Source: Caenorhabditis remanei (lineage: Eukaryota; Nematoda; Chromadorea; Rhabditida; Rhabditidae). Taken from it: DNA of 64,000 bases. The notes beneath the pieces are model-generated. The model was not told the DNA's origin. It was given only the letters and a program-made list of their open reading frames with translations, and did not search any database. The stretch is taken from positions 12,319,717 to 12,383,716 of the forward strand of contig NC_071330.1 in NCBI RefSeq assembly GCF_010183535.1. The letters are read 5' to 3'. The translations under genes and the position numbers were made by a program. Every line of letters starts with the position of its first letter. Position 1 is the first letter of the stretch. Positions 1 to 10,900 of this stretch are shown here, in pieces.

Positions 1-833
1 TCATTAATTCTCGCTGTCCTCTGAATATCGATCATTTTTCCCGCAGCTCTTTTGCCGGAGCATCGTCACTCTACTGACTGATTGTGAGAACGAGACAGAA
101 GCGACGAGACGAAAGAACGCCCTCGTCAGACTGTATCTTTTCCCAACGTGAGGGAAGAGGAGACTAGTAGTTTTATTTAAAGTTCAGATTCAGAGTCTTC
201 AAAAGTTTAGCTCATTCTGATTGCAAAAATTGGATCCGTAGGGTCAAACTTGTCTGTATATGTCCCATAGACTATAGGGAAGTAACGGTCAAACTACCAA
301 CAGAGATCCATTCTCAGAAGAATCTAGGATTATTATTGATTCACGCTGTCCTCTGTATTTCGAAGTATCGAGCGTTCTTCCCACAGCTCTGGCGTTGATG
401 TAACGTCGCTCTAATGAGAACGTGACAGATACGAACGTGACAGATGGTACGCAGCGAAAGAGCGCGCCCCAGACTCTTTTCCCAACGTAAAAGAAGAGAA
501 GGCTATTCAGTCAGTTCTACCTAGAAGACTCACCGTGGAAGGTAACTCATCTTCTCTCTCTCTCTCTTCCATTTATTCAGTTTCCATTCGTCTTTTTCCC
601 CACATCTCCAGCGAGAAGAGCAACCAGTTATTGATTCCTAGAAGACGCATCGCGTACGTTAACTCGTTTTCTCCGTCCCGCTGGTCACTTTGAACTGAGT
701 GGTTACAGTTTACTTTGCCTTATTCTTCTTCTATTCAGTTCATTTTATCTCTACCGTTTACAACTACTGTCATTCTGCTCTTTTTGGTTCCCATGCCCGT
801 TTTCTGATCTGGTCAATATTTCAGACTCACAAA
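1..833 (+). promoter_or_regulatory. Upstream region with two copies of a promoter-like repeat unit
   Basis: Two related units lie at about 1-180 and 335-515. Each runs from a 'CGCTGTCCTCTG' block through 'CCCRCAGCTCT' and a GAGAACG block to 'CTTTTCCCAACGT'. The same unit occurs in inverted orientation four times at 45.0-46.2 kb, upstream of the paralogue of the gene that follows. The flanking block at 200-335 also matches the reverse complement of 46.23-46.39 kb. The second unit contains 'GATGGTACGCAGCGAAAG', the reverse complement of a motif in the distant array. A CT run lies at about 553-573. The segment ends in an acceptor at 820-824, ten bases before the start codon, so a 5'UTR intron or spliced-leader site is likely. 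No coding exon was seen. Confidence 0.6.
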
Positions 834-2069
834 ATGTCTTCCGCCATCAACCAAGTCTTTCCTAGACTCAGTGCGTTCAAGTGCCCTGAAAGAGGATCCT
901 TCCTATTCAGAGCCACGTCACATAATGGACAGTCTTGGGACTTCCAACTTGACGCTAGAGCTCAGAAGATGGTGACTCCGGGTCCTGTGATTCGTGAGAT
1001 TCTTGAGAGTGATCTGTTCCCGAAATATTATTACATTAGTGATAAATTTCAAGCGTACGTTATGTTCGCCTATAATAGAGTTTCCAACCAACACGAACAA
1101 TTCACATATTGCTGGAAAACGAAACAACTCAAGCAAGTGAATGATCTTCAACAAACATATGACCCAAAGAACGATACGTCAGAATTTGTAATGAATGTTT
1201 ACAAACCATGGGCGACAGTTGTCGTCGAGAGAGCTGGAAATGGATCAGTTAAGATGTTTTCGCAGGACAGACGGAGACTTGCACCGGCGCCAGTGACAAT
1301 GTTGGTAGACTTTGATGACCATGACCGTTATATCCGACGACTGCCAATGTACAAGATAAGATATTGCCACCACAACCAGAAGAACGTCATCTACGTTCGT
1401 TACAAGAATGAATTCCGGAAGTTTGTCTTCAATGAGGATACCAAACAACTCGAGGAGCTCAAGTGTGATAGCTGCTCTGTCATCACTACAGATGACCTCT
1501 ATCCACAGTATGTTGCGGAGTCCCGTTCGCTCAATCGTGATGTGATTTTTGTTTGGAATAGTGTCACTCAACAAATTGAGCAGTACATCTTCAATATCTC
1601 CAAGATGCGATTCGAACAAGTCCAGGACAGTAAGGTAGTGTACGATCCAGAAGAGTGGAAACAGAGAATTGGGTTCATTATGTATAATGAAAATGAAGAA
1701 GAGGACGTGCTTTTCGGCCCGATGATCAGTGCCGATGCAACACTGAAAATAGGAGAATATTCGGAGAAACTCAATAAAGTAGTTCCGGTGCCAGGGACGA
1801 CAGCAGTGATTACTTTTTTCAATGAGGAAAAGAGAAAGTTAGAAGAAAAGAAGAAACAGTTGGAAGAGAAGAAGAAGATGGAGGAAACCATAAAGTTGGA
1901 GAAAAATAAAATGTTGGAACAAGAGAAGAAGCTCATCGGGATGAAGGACGACAGCGACTCATCTGGATTCGAGGATGATGAATCGATTTTCACATATTCT
2001 TCGGATGACCAGATGTTGGAAGAAAACTATCGTCTGATGGAGTATCAAATCGGAAAAATGCTCTTTTGA
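834..2069 (+). CDS. Uncharacterised nematode protein with two internal repeats and charged tail
   Basis: Single coding exon, 411 residues. I chose the ATG at 834 because TTTCAG ends ten bases upstream; the open frame continues further upstream only through a non-ATG codon. The family is not recognised. Two internal repeats are visible, roughly residues 55-105 and 220-270. Each has the pattern D-x-[LY]-[FY]-P-x-Y followed by a V-x-x-x-[YW]-N and an E-Q-[FY]-x-[YF] block ending in Q-V. Between them is a cysteine/histidine stretch, 'YKIRYCHH'. The C-terminal third is a K/E-rich predicted coiled coil followed by an acidic serine-rich tail. The protein at 43469-44902 on the other strand is a paralogue with the same repeats and 'YKIRYCPHSQK'. 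No signal peptide or membrane segment. Function unknown. Confidence 0.8.
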   Translation: MSSAINQVFPRLSAFKCPERGSFLFRATSHNGQSWDFQLDARAQKMVTPGPVIREILESDLFPKYYYISDKFQAYVMFAYNRVSNQHEQFTYCWKTKQLKQVNDLQQTYDPKNDTSEFVMNVYKPWATVVVERAGNGSVKMFSQDRRRLAPAPVTMLVDFDDHDRYIRRLPMYKIRYCHHNQKNVIYVRYKNEFRKFVFNEDTKQLEELKCDSCSVITTDDLYPQYVAESRSLNRDVIFVWNSVTQQIEQYIFNISKMRFEQVQDSKVVYDPEEWKQRIGFIMYNENEEEDVLFGPMISADATLKIGEYSEKLNKVVPVPGTTAVITFFNEEKRKLEEKKKQLEEKKKMEETIKLEKNKMLEQEKKLIGMKDDSDSSGFEDDESIFTYSSDDQMLEENYRLMEYQIGKMLF

Positions 2070-2191
2070 TTTTAATTCCTAAAATTTTCCCTATTTTCTA
2101 GCATTCGATGATGATCTTTTTGGAGGAAACTCTATTCAATTGTGTTGGATTTTAAAACGTTGAAAATTATTAATTTATTTGATTAAATTTT

Positions 2192-2197
2192 AATAAA
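2192..2197 (+). terminator. Polyadenylation signal AATAAA
   Basis: AATAAA about 125 bases after the stop codon of the gene ending at 2069. No other gene on this strand is near. Confidence 0.6.
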
Positions 2198-2337
2198 TAC
2201 AAAGATGAAAACGTGTTTTCATATATTAATCGAGTTGCCAGTTTTGAAGAGCTTTGAGGTTTGGCTAATAACAACAAAGTACAGTAGGAAACGATTTTTA
2301 GGGGTGAAGCCTAAAATTCATGAAAAAAGCGACAAAA

Positions 2338-5173
2338 TTAGACATCCGCTGCCATAATCTCCATATCGAAGGTCCACGGAGCAATATTGAATTTCTTCTC
2401 AGTCTTGGTAGACCCACCGAACATCACAAGGTCCCGACCCTCTCCCATGCTGAGTTTGACGCCGTGAGCGTAGAAGGAGTTACTGGAAAATAGAGCATTT
2501 TTAATAAAATGAGACGGAATATAGAAGATCCGGAAGTATCCGAAAGACTATAACGTACCCAAGACGTGGATGTTTCCATGGAACAGCTCCCTTCTCCTCC
2601 TCGAAACGCTTATGAATGTTCAGAACGTCCGCGTAGTCCGTTTGTCCCCAACTGAAACGACTTCCGATCGGTTTGTCAGAAGCGAGCCATGTCTGGAATC
2701 AAAAAACTATTTGTTCTTTTTTTTTAACTTCGGGGCGGACTCGCTTCAAACTGAATACTACAAATACCTAAAATAGTAAAACTCGTCAAAATTGACGTTT
2801 CAGCTCGGCTGGGAGTAATAATGAGATATAGAGCATGCCGAAATCTACAATTTAGTATATTTTTGAACTTTTTCAATTTTCGATAAAAAGCAGGGGCAAG
2901 CTTTAGAATTCCAAACGTTATGTCTTTTATTGTCACAGAAACTACTATCTGGCGTACCTGCGGCGCGTTTTACAGGAAACCTTTTCAAGAGGTTATCAAA
3001 AACTATTTGTAAACAACTTTAAGCGTTAAACGTTCTAAATACCGTTTTAGCGATAATTACACTGTGATTCCTGGCATAAGCTCCGCCCATTAAGCTGATC
3101 TAGCTAATCTCCACGCTGCCAGCTTCTTTATGATATACCTATATTGATTTGCAAATTGGGTCAAAATGGTTATATTTTGCTTTAAAATGAATGTTGTGGG
3201 ATGGAAAGTATACCAAAATGTAGATCTCGGCGTCATCGAAAAGCGCCAAAAGTCAACTTTGAACGCGATAAAAACGTTTTGAAAATGTTTTCACCAAAAA
3301 ACCAACTTTTTGGAGAAATTTTACTGCTATAAAACTCCAAAGCTACACTGAAATCGGTGGAAAACGGGTAATTGAGTAAAACGTTTTTGCTATGCGCTTT
3401 TAAGCTACAGTAAGAATTTGCACCGCTAATGCGTTAGTAATCCCTTGGGTAAATTAGAGGCGTAGGGTGCCGTACACTGCGCGGGCCTAATTACAAAAAT
3501 GGTCATGGAAGTAATTCTAGCCCAGCCCCCGCACATTAACAAATAACCACCCGACATGTTTTATAACAGAGACGTAGAACTCACCGAGATATACATTTTA
3601 GTATATTTTTGGATTCATAATGTTCATTTTGAAGGGAGTTATGTGATTTTTTTTTTAATTTTCAAAATCCTTACCTCCACAAGGCCATGTAGATGAGCGA
3701 ATTCGGTGTCCTGAAGGATTAAGTGCTCGTTTTGAAGCCCCAGAAGCGTCTCGAGAGTTAGGGGGAAATGCCGTGATCTAGTGATAAGGATGAGTTCCTT
3801 GCACGTTTTGATCTACAAAAAACTTTAATTAGGTAATTTCAGAACGTCTCTACCGTACCTCTGGTTTATCCAAAATTCCTCGATTTCTTGAATTCATTGC
3901 GTAGATCACACGTTTCAAGGTTCCCAACTCAATAAAGCGAGCCAAGTGCTCATAATCGGCTACGGTGTTAAGCGGCGACAACTCCAGAGTCTGGACTTTC
4001 AGTTTGAACTCTTCTGGATCTCTATCACTAAGAAATCCAGGAACTTTAGAGAAATCAAAATATCGGGTTCTTGTCCCATTTCTGATATAAGCATCGCATA
4101 GCTTACGGTATGCAGCATCGTGGGAAATTTCCAAGCGACGGGTGGGGAGTTTTTGTTTGTCCCGAGACATTCGAAGATTACAATGGTTCTCTCCCGTTTC
4201 TTGAGGATTGAAAGACCATTCTGTGTCGTTTATTTGGAAGAAATAATTGGATACTTGTAACTTCTCAAGTTCGTATGGGAAGAGGGAGTCGATGACGCGG
4301 AGGGATGGGATACGCTTGTTGATCGCTTCTCTAAAATGTGAAATTTGTATTAATCAAAACGCGCTCTCCATTTTTATATTTGGCATATTTTTTATAGCTC
4401 CGCCACTTTCGAGATATGCCTCTTTAAAGAGGATAAGGCTGGTTGAGATCTTCTATTTATGTGGGATCCCGTAGCAGTTTTATTTTTAATCTATTATTTT
4501 TACATTTAAATTTATTTTGTAGATCAAAATTTGCTCTTCATTTTTGTAGTTGACAACTTTTTGAAAGCTCCGCCCACTTTCGAGATGTGCGTCTTAAAAG
4601 AGAGGCGCAGAGAAGCGACGAGACAGCGTCCCCCTTTGATGACGTATATCTCAAAAGTCGGCGGAGCCTTCAAAAAGTTGTCAACTGCAAAAATGAAGGT
4701 TTAAGTTTGATCTACAAAAAAATATAAAATTGATAACATTGGAGCAAAAACGAAGGCAGTAACGAACTCTGAAAGTCATTATGATCGTTTTCAGCAAAAA
4801 TCTATATTTTTGGTGAACTTTTGAGCGCTTTTCCTTGATTTTTAACAAAATTTTGGTTATTTGACAGGTTACTGTCATATTTTAACAAATGCAGAGTACG
4901 GTTTCAACTAGGGTTCAACGCTCTGCTCTCTTTTTAGTCCTTGGTCTAAATGTAGTCAGATTCTGGAAAATTCAATTTTCGTAACAATTAGCACGGGTGG
5001 GATAGGCCGCCACAGCCATTATTAATTTTTCGGAACTAATCAAAACGAACAGTTTTTACTAGAAAAACTTGAAATTCAAAAACTCACCTCTTTTCAAGAC
5101 TTATTGATTTAAGCACAACTTTCGAAGCATCATAAGAGAGTGGTTTGTTGATTGTGAAGTTTGAATTCTTCAT
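2338..5173 (-). CDS. DUF3557-like nematode protein
   Basis: Five exons on the minus strand: 5173-5088, 4330-3859, 3812-3675, 2692-2559 and 2482-2338. All junctions keep frame and give 324 residues. The N-terminus 'INKPLSYDASKVVL' is the usual opening of the Caenorhabditis DUF3557 family, which also has the following 'RIPSLR' block. That match is from memory of the family. The middle carries 'FKLKVQTLELS' and 'FIELGTLKRVI', and the C-terminal exon ends in 'FDMEIMAADV', giving a leucine-rich FTH/F-box-associated flavour, but no F-box is seen. Introns 1 (757 bases) and 4 (982 bases) are much longer than the others and hold repeats, including a palindrome at 4519-4714. Molecular function of the family is unknown. 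Confidence 0.75.
4519..4714. repeat. Palindromic MITE-like repeat in an intron
   Basis: The two arms are reverse complements: 'GTAGATCAAAATTTGCTC' on the left and 'AAGTTTGATCTAC' on the right. They share an internal 'TTGTAGTTGACAACTTTTTG' / 'CAAAAAGTTGTCAACTGC' pair. It lies in intron 1 of the DUF3557-like gene. Confidence 0.6.
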
Positions 5174-5485
5174 TTTCGACGAGAGTATCTGAAGAATCAA
5201 TAGGTTATTAGGGAATGAGAAGAGGTGATGAGAGTATGAATGGCACAAAGCGAGTAGTACAAATAATGAAGGCCAGTGACTGTGTAGGTGAGATCGAAAA
5301 GGTTGTGACAATAAATTTACGAGCGCAATGAGGAATTGGGAAGACTGGGAGAGGATAGAAGACATGAGAAGGTCAAATAAGGGGAGAGAGAGAGAATGGA
5401 AGTGGTGGGATGGATGGGAGATGAGTGAGTGAGGGGAAATGTATTATTGCGTGCGAATCGTAGACAACTGACACCCAGTAATTGT

Positions 5486-5725
5486 GTGTGAAGTTTGAGA
5501 AAAACTGCATACAAATTCCCTGAGTTGTGTGTTCTCTACCAAAATGATTTGGAAACGAAATACTTGAAATATGGTTGACCGATAAATGGCTGTAACTCGA
5601 TCGGTAGATCGAATATTGATAATCTTTTTGGTGCATCTGAAAGAGATGGGTCAGTTCTATAAGTGCGTGAAGTTTGAGAAAAACTTCATACAAATTTATC
5701 GAGTTGTGTGATCTCGACCGGAACA
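5486..5725 (+). repeat. Dispersed repeat, copy 1
   Basis: Contains 'CGATAAATGGCTGTAACTCG' and 'GGTGCATCTGAAAGAG', followed by a partial second copy of its own first part ('GTGAAGTTTGAGAAAAACT'). Related copies lie at 6033-6175 (same strand) and 6955-7135 (inverted). Confidence 0.6.
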
Positions 5726-6032
5726 ATGGAAAGATCATAAGAAGAAAACTAATAGACTTAGACGCCGGACATGGATAATCTTCCGAGACTTCGTTATGAT
5801 TTTTGACTATCAAATAGTAGCTCTCGAACTATTGGGGACCAAGTTTAAGAGTTCCGAACATGCTAATTTATCTCCAATCTTCCTTAAAAAAACATTCGTT
5901 CCAAGAAATAAGAAAAAGTTGAATTAGTGCTACGAATACAAGAAACTGGAACACGGACTAATTAAACTCATGCATATTGATATCAGTCACGTACCTTCGT
6001 GGACGTAATAAATTATTATTATTATTATTATT

Positions 6033-6175
6033 AACGATTTGGAAATGAACAACTTGGAACATGGTCTAATTGGCCGATAAATGGCTGTAACTCGGTCGGT
6101 AGATTGAATATTGAAAATCTTTTGGTGCATCTGAAAGAGTTTAGTTAGTTCTATAAGTGCGTGAAGTTAGAGTAA
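6033..6175 (+). repeat. Dispersed repeat, copy 2
   Basis: Shares 'CGATAAATGGCTGTAACTCG', 'GGTGCATCTGAAAGAG' and 'TTCTATAAGTGCGTGAAGTT' with copy 1. It starts directly after an ATT microsatellite. Confidence 0.6.
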
Positions 6176-6299
6176 CCGATTTCTTCTGCACTGGATAGAA
6201 GCCAACTGGACCTGTAAATTACCGTAATTCACCGCGTGCCCTCCTCATTTTCTACTTTTTTTTTCGTAACAGTTTATCTACTCAAACGCTCATTTCTAG

Positions 6300-6843
6300 A
6301 TGTTTCTACTCGCAGAACCCTCTATTTCCAAATGCTTTCTTCATTTTATTGGGATGTTTCTAACAACTTCACTACTCCTATTTCTTTGCAAACGTGGAAA
6401 AAAGAAGCCGAGTGATGACGTGGATTCGGAGAAAGAGTCTACGAAACAACGAGAGACGCAGACTCAGAAGGATGCAGAGCTGGAATCACAGTTATTAGAA
6501 TTGTTAGAACAGCTGAGTGATTCGGATAAAAAGAAGAAAAGAAAGGGAAGGAAAAAGAAGAAACAGAAAAGAGGAAAGTTGGAGAAGAATGAAAAGAAAA
6601 GACGGAGAAGAGGAGACGGACCAGAAGATGTGAGTTTATTTCCTTCATTCCATTGAACTCTACTTTTGTATTTCGCAATTCTTCGGAGCTAATTAGTAAA
6701 GACCCTTATAATTATCTGTATTCCAGGCGCCGCGAAAAATTCCGTTGAACGAGAAGGAGATGAGGATTGCGAAAGGACTGAAAGTGGCTAGTGGCGACTA
6801 TCCGACAATGGATAATGTGAAGTCAGATTGGGATCCAGAATAG
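6300..6843 (+). CDS. Small protein with N-terminal membrane segment and basic region
   Basis: Two exons, 6300-6629 and 6727-6843, 148 residues, with a GTGAG donor and a TTCCAG acceptor. A hydrophobic stretch near residues 13-30 ('TTSLLLFLCKRGKKK' at its end) looks like a single membrane anchor or uncleaved signal, followed by a basic stop-transfer. Then come a Q/E-rich helix and a long K/R run. The end has 'PLNEKEMRIAKGLKV' and 'DYPTMDNVKSDWDPE', a conserved-looking tail that I associate with small worm proteins but cannot name. An internal Met at 6354 would drop the first 18 residues and is an alternative start. The gene is flanked on both sides by copies of one dispersed repeat. AATAAA follows at 6847. 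Confidence 0.7.
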
Positions 6844-6846
6844 TTG

Positions 6847-6852
6847 AATAAA
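6847..6852 (+). terminator. Polyadenylation signal AATAAA
   Basis: AATAAA begins four bases after the stop codon of the small basic gene. Confidence 0.55.
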
Positions 6853-6954
6853 CATATGTAATCATGATTTACCTTCTGTTTTGTCAATATAGTGCCTCTG
6901 TCGCCTCTGTCACTATTCCGTTGAAAAACTTGATAAATCTGTTATTCACTCAGG

Positions 6955-7135
6955 GAATTTGTGTGTAGTTTTTCTCAAACGTCACTCACTTATAGAACTG
7001 GCCAAGCTCTTTCAGATGAACCAAAAAGATTGTCAATATTCGATCTACCGACCGAGTTACAGCCATTTATCGGCCAATTAGACCATATTTCAAGTTGTTC
7101 ATTCCCAAATCGTTTCGGTAGGGGACACACAACTC
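6955..7135 (-). repeat. Dispersed repeat, copy 3 (inverted)
   Basis: Reverse complement of the units at 5.5 and 6.0 kb ('CGAGTTACAGCCATTTATCG'). With them it brackets the small gene at 6300-6843. Confidence 0.6.
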
Positions 7136-7167
7136 TGTGAATTTGTGTTCTATGAGTGGTGTTCTAT

Positions 7168-7420
7168 ATCATTGGAAAGCTGAGAAAATGCTGATTCCAA
7201 ATGTAGATTCAGTTTTTGCCCTCGAGGCCAGGTATTCAAGAAAAACTAGGTCAAAGTTAGCATAAGTCACTATCTTACCAATCGGTAGCGTGGTGTGGGG
7301 GTTACTACACCGTGCTAGTGAAGCGATGTGTTTGACCTCGTTTTTCTCGAATACCAAGCCTCGAAGGCAAAAATTGAATATATATTTGAAATCACCGTGA
7401 TTTCAGCTTTCTAATGATAG
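7168..7420. repeat. Palindromic MITE-like repeat
   Basis: The left arm starts 'TATCATTGGAAAGCTGA' and the right arm ends in its near reverse complement. Both arms contain a 'TTTTTGCC' plus 'GGTATTC' pair. No transposase coding capacity. Confidence 0.6.
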
Positions 7421-7523
7421 AAATCACGTCTCATAACTCCATGGGCACTCGGTGACCTTCCCTAGTGAGAACGGAACCTCTGTAAGTAGATTAGACCCAT
7501 ACACACTCTAATAAAAATTCATT

Positions 7524-7819
7524 CTAAAACATAAATTGAGTCTCCACGGCCTTCTCATCTAAAATATCCTTGAGCTCCTCATCCAACACATACTTAAGCT
7601 CCGCCTCTCTCGTCGCCGCTATAGTGATACTCGAGTCATCTCGATTCCATGGTTTTCGTTTCGGCTTCTTCGGTACCTTCTCATCCCATCTCCAGTTGCA
7701 TTGTATTTGGATTAGAGTTGATATTAATATTACTGAAAAATGTGGAAAATTGGGTTTTTTTGAATGGAAACGTAAATACCTTCGATTAAATGTAAAAAGC
7801 ATATAAAATAGATTTGCAT
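7524..7819 (-). CDS. Small predicted secreted protein
   Basis: Two exons, 7819-7780 and 7732-7524, joined across a 47-base intron, giving 82 residues. The ATG at 7819 was chosen because it alone keeps frame across the intron. The first 25 residues form a hydrophobic signal-like segment, 'MQIYFICFLHLIEVILI' and on to 'IQC'. The mature part has a lysine/proline-rich patch ('KVPKKPKRKPW') and then an acidic amphipathic helix ('ELKYVLDEELKDILDEK'). No cysteine pattern or known domain. The family is not recognised. Confidence 0.55.
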
Positions 7820-7939
7820 TGGAAATTATTTTGAATAGGAAATGAAATGTTTTCTAAAGAAATGGTTTTTTTATATGCCAACGTTTATAACAACAGAAAA
7901 TCAACAAAAATGTACACTAAAACAAGAAAAAACAAGATT

Positions 7940-10900
7940 CTACCAAAATTTGACGGCTAAAATCTCGAAAAACTGTTCAAAATTATAACAAGTCTTTTCA
8001 ATCTTCTTCTGAACCCGTTTTGCCTCTTCTGATGATAACGAATCGTGTAATTCATGATTCCTTAAATCCATCAAATACGCATTCGAGTGGAGCTCCTCTT
8101 GATCTGATTGAGCACGAGAAATCCTGAAATATCTCAAATCCTCGATTCGATTCAATGGTTCCTCTGTTAAAATGTTGCATTTGAATGGAACATGATGAGT
8201 CGAACTTCGAAACTTCTGACAATCGATTGTAATTGGAATTGAAACAAGAAGATCATTTCGAATCGATTGCATTTTTTCCGGAGACGTTAAATGCATTTCA
8301 AGCATTACAAATGCCGCGTAAACTGCTTTAGGATCTTCACCAATCAGAAGTGACAACGACTCGAGAAGAAACTCAAAGCGACGAGAGAATGATGACGTGG
8401 CGACACCGAGCAAATCGTCGCACGCCTGGTTGCTCAGGTAGAAACGGTACGGGCCGAATCTCTGAAAAAGTAAGTTTTTTGTCTGAACTGAAGAGTAAAA
8501 CCAACCGGTCCCAATTTCGACTTCCGCGCGGTACAATTTTGAATCCAATCTGGTCTTTTGTAAATCTAAAACTCAAAAAAAGTAAAAATGAGTTATCAAG
8601 TTTTAAATGTACCGAATAGCGACTAGCTAATGGGAAGTATTCGTTGAATGATCTGGCATTTACAGATGATTGAAATGTCTGGAAAAAAGATGATACAGTA
8701 CCGCTCAAAAGGTTATCAACTTTGGCCATTTTCAGTGAAATTGACCAATTTTGATAGTGTATTTCGGTGTGATCTGATAGTCCGACAAACTCAAGTTTAT
8801 ATGTGTTGGACAGAGCAAAAATAGCACATTATTTTTGTAGATGACCATTTCTTTGAGGGGACACTATCTTGAAAGTTACAGGTTGTCAAAGTAATTTATT
8901 CCTGAAATCAATTACCTAATTTCAGTGCTTATTAGCCAAATTTTGGAAATTTTCACTTTGACAACCTGTAACTTTCAAGATAGTGTCTCTACAAAAAAAT
9001 GGTCAAGTGCAAAAATGATGTGCTATTTTTGCTCTATCGAACCCATACAAAATTTAGTTTATCGGAATATCAGGTGACACCGAAATACACTGTCAAAGTT
9101 GGTCATTTTCCACTGAAAACAGCCACATTTGAAGAATAACCCACAGTGAAGTCCATAAAAAACGTTTTCTCGGATTGTGAATCAACGTTTTTAAACGATT
9201 TCTGATCCTGTTCAATCTCTTTCCTTAGTATAACTCTTTGGAACTTCAACGGCGACATCATCGCTTCGATTTGACGACGTTCCACTGGAAATCGATTATG
9301 ACGGACATCAAAAACAGTGGGGAGAGTAGAAGTTGAGTTGAATGACATTTCTGTAGGAATACACTTCTGGAATCCAACAAGACGACGATGTCGTGTCACC
9401 ATTGGGACTCCTTTCGTATCGTGGCTGAAAATGGAAATGGAATACTTTTGAAAATCTCCATAGTTGTCAAGGCCCGTGTCGGCTTCAAAAAATGACCCTT
9501 TTTTTCAAATGTTTCCAATTTTTTAATCAAAAATGTGAACATTTCCGATGATCTTTTAAAATTTTTTCTAATTCTGAATGATAGTCAACCATTTGACTTT
9601 TTCGCGAACAAAGTCCAAAAAATTTCGTGAAAAATTGAAATTTGAAATTTGAACTTTCGCGCCAAGTACCCGACAAGTATGTGTCGCTATGACTCACTAA
9701 GAATAGTTTGAACCAAATGGTGAATTGATAATCATTTCTGGAATCGGACACCTGCAAAAAATAATTCAAAAATAACAAAAAACATAATTAATTTTCACTA
9801 ACGACTCCCTCAACACCATTGTCATATCGTGTCCTTGCCAACACTTAATTCTCATTTCTAGTTGATGAATCCACGTGTCAATGTCGAAATTCTCGCAATT
9901 CGGGTCATCAACAAAATCAGAGCATTCAGCATGGTCGAGATCAAAAGTGAGACGAAATGCGAGTAAAAAATAGGCGATTAGCTTTGTATCAGTGGAGAGG
10001 AGAACTCTGAAATTGTTGTATTAATACATATTTCACCGAACTGTTCCAGTTGAAATTCCTGGAAAACGGGTTTTTTGACTGAAAATGCATCAAAAAGAGA
10101 GATTTTTAACGAAAAGACTCGAAATTCTGGCCCAAAAAAAATTTGAAATTTTCTCAAAAAAAGTCAGTTGCAGCTGATTTAGAGCATATTTTACCGAGTT
10201 CTTGCTGAAAAATCACCAAATTTTCAGAATTAAAAAAAAATTGCTCAAAATCACTGAAAAACTCTATTTTCAGCTTTATTTCCCGATTTCCAGTCGTAAA
10301 AACCGATTGGAAAGGCGGTACTCACTCATCACAAATATCGGCCTCCCGCAGTGTTCTTTCCTTTCTTCCAAAACTTGACATAAACCCGTTGTAATACAAT
10401 TTTGGAGACAATCCTGCCAACTGTTCACAATTATAACCCATTGACACGTCGACTTGTTTCAATAATTTCGGAGATACATCACATGGAATAATTGACTCCA
10501 AAAGGAGTACACGGCTGAGCAAATCGACTGGAAGATTCAGATTATCGGCCACGCGTGAGGCTAGCTGGAATTGTACACATTGGACACATTTTATTAAATT
10601 TTTACACCTCAAAAATAATTTTTCTATGTATTTTCATCACTAAATTCACTGTAGAACTACTTCTAGTCGTCAATATATTCGTGCTCGAAATTCCCCAAAA
10701 ACATCCCGGCTGGAGTCGATGTCCAAATTCTCAGCGGCCCAGGTGAAGCGATTTTTTAAGAAAATACTTGTTTTTTCCAGAAGTAAATTTTGAAAAATGA
10801 ATTTTTTGGCATTTTGAGCTACAATTCGAGTAAATTAACAATTTTAAGTAGCTCTACAGTGAATTTAGTGATAAAAAATGCCTAAAAATATTTTTGAGGT

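Larger units (their letters stand above)
5174..6299. other. Intergenic, dispersed repeats, no gene seen
   Basis: Divergent gap between the DUF3557-like gene (-) and the small basic gene (+), so it must hold both promoters. It carries repeat copies at about 5486-5725 and 6033-6175 ('GCTGTAACTCG', 'GGTGCATCTGAAAGAG') and an ATT microsatellite at about 6010-6033. Open frames here have no start, splice or composition support. Confidence 0.5.
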
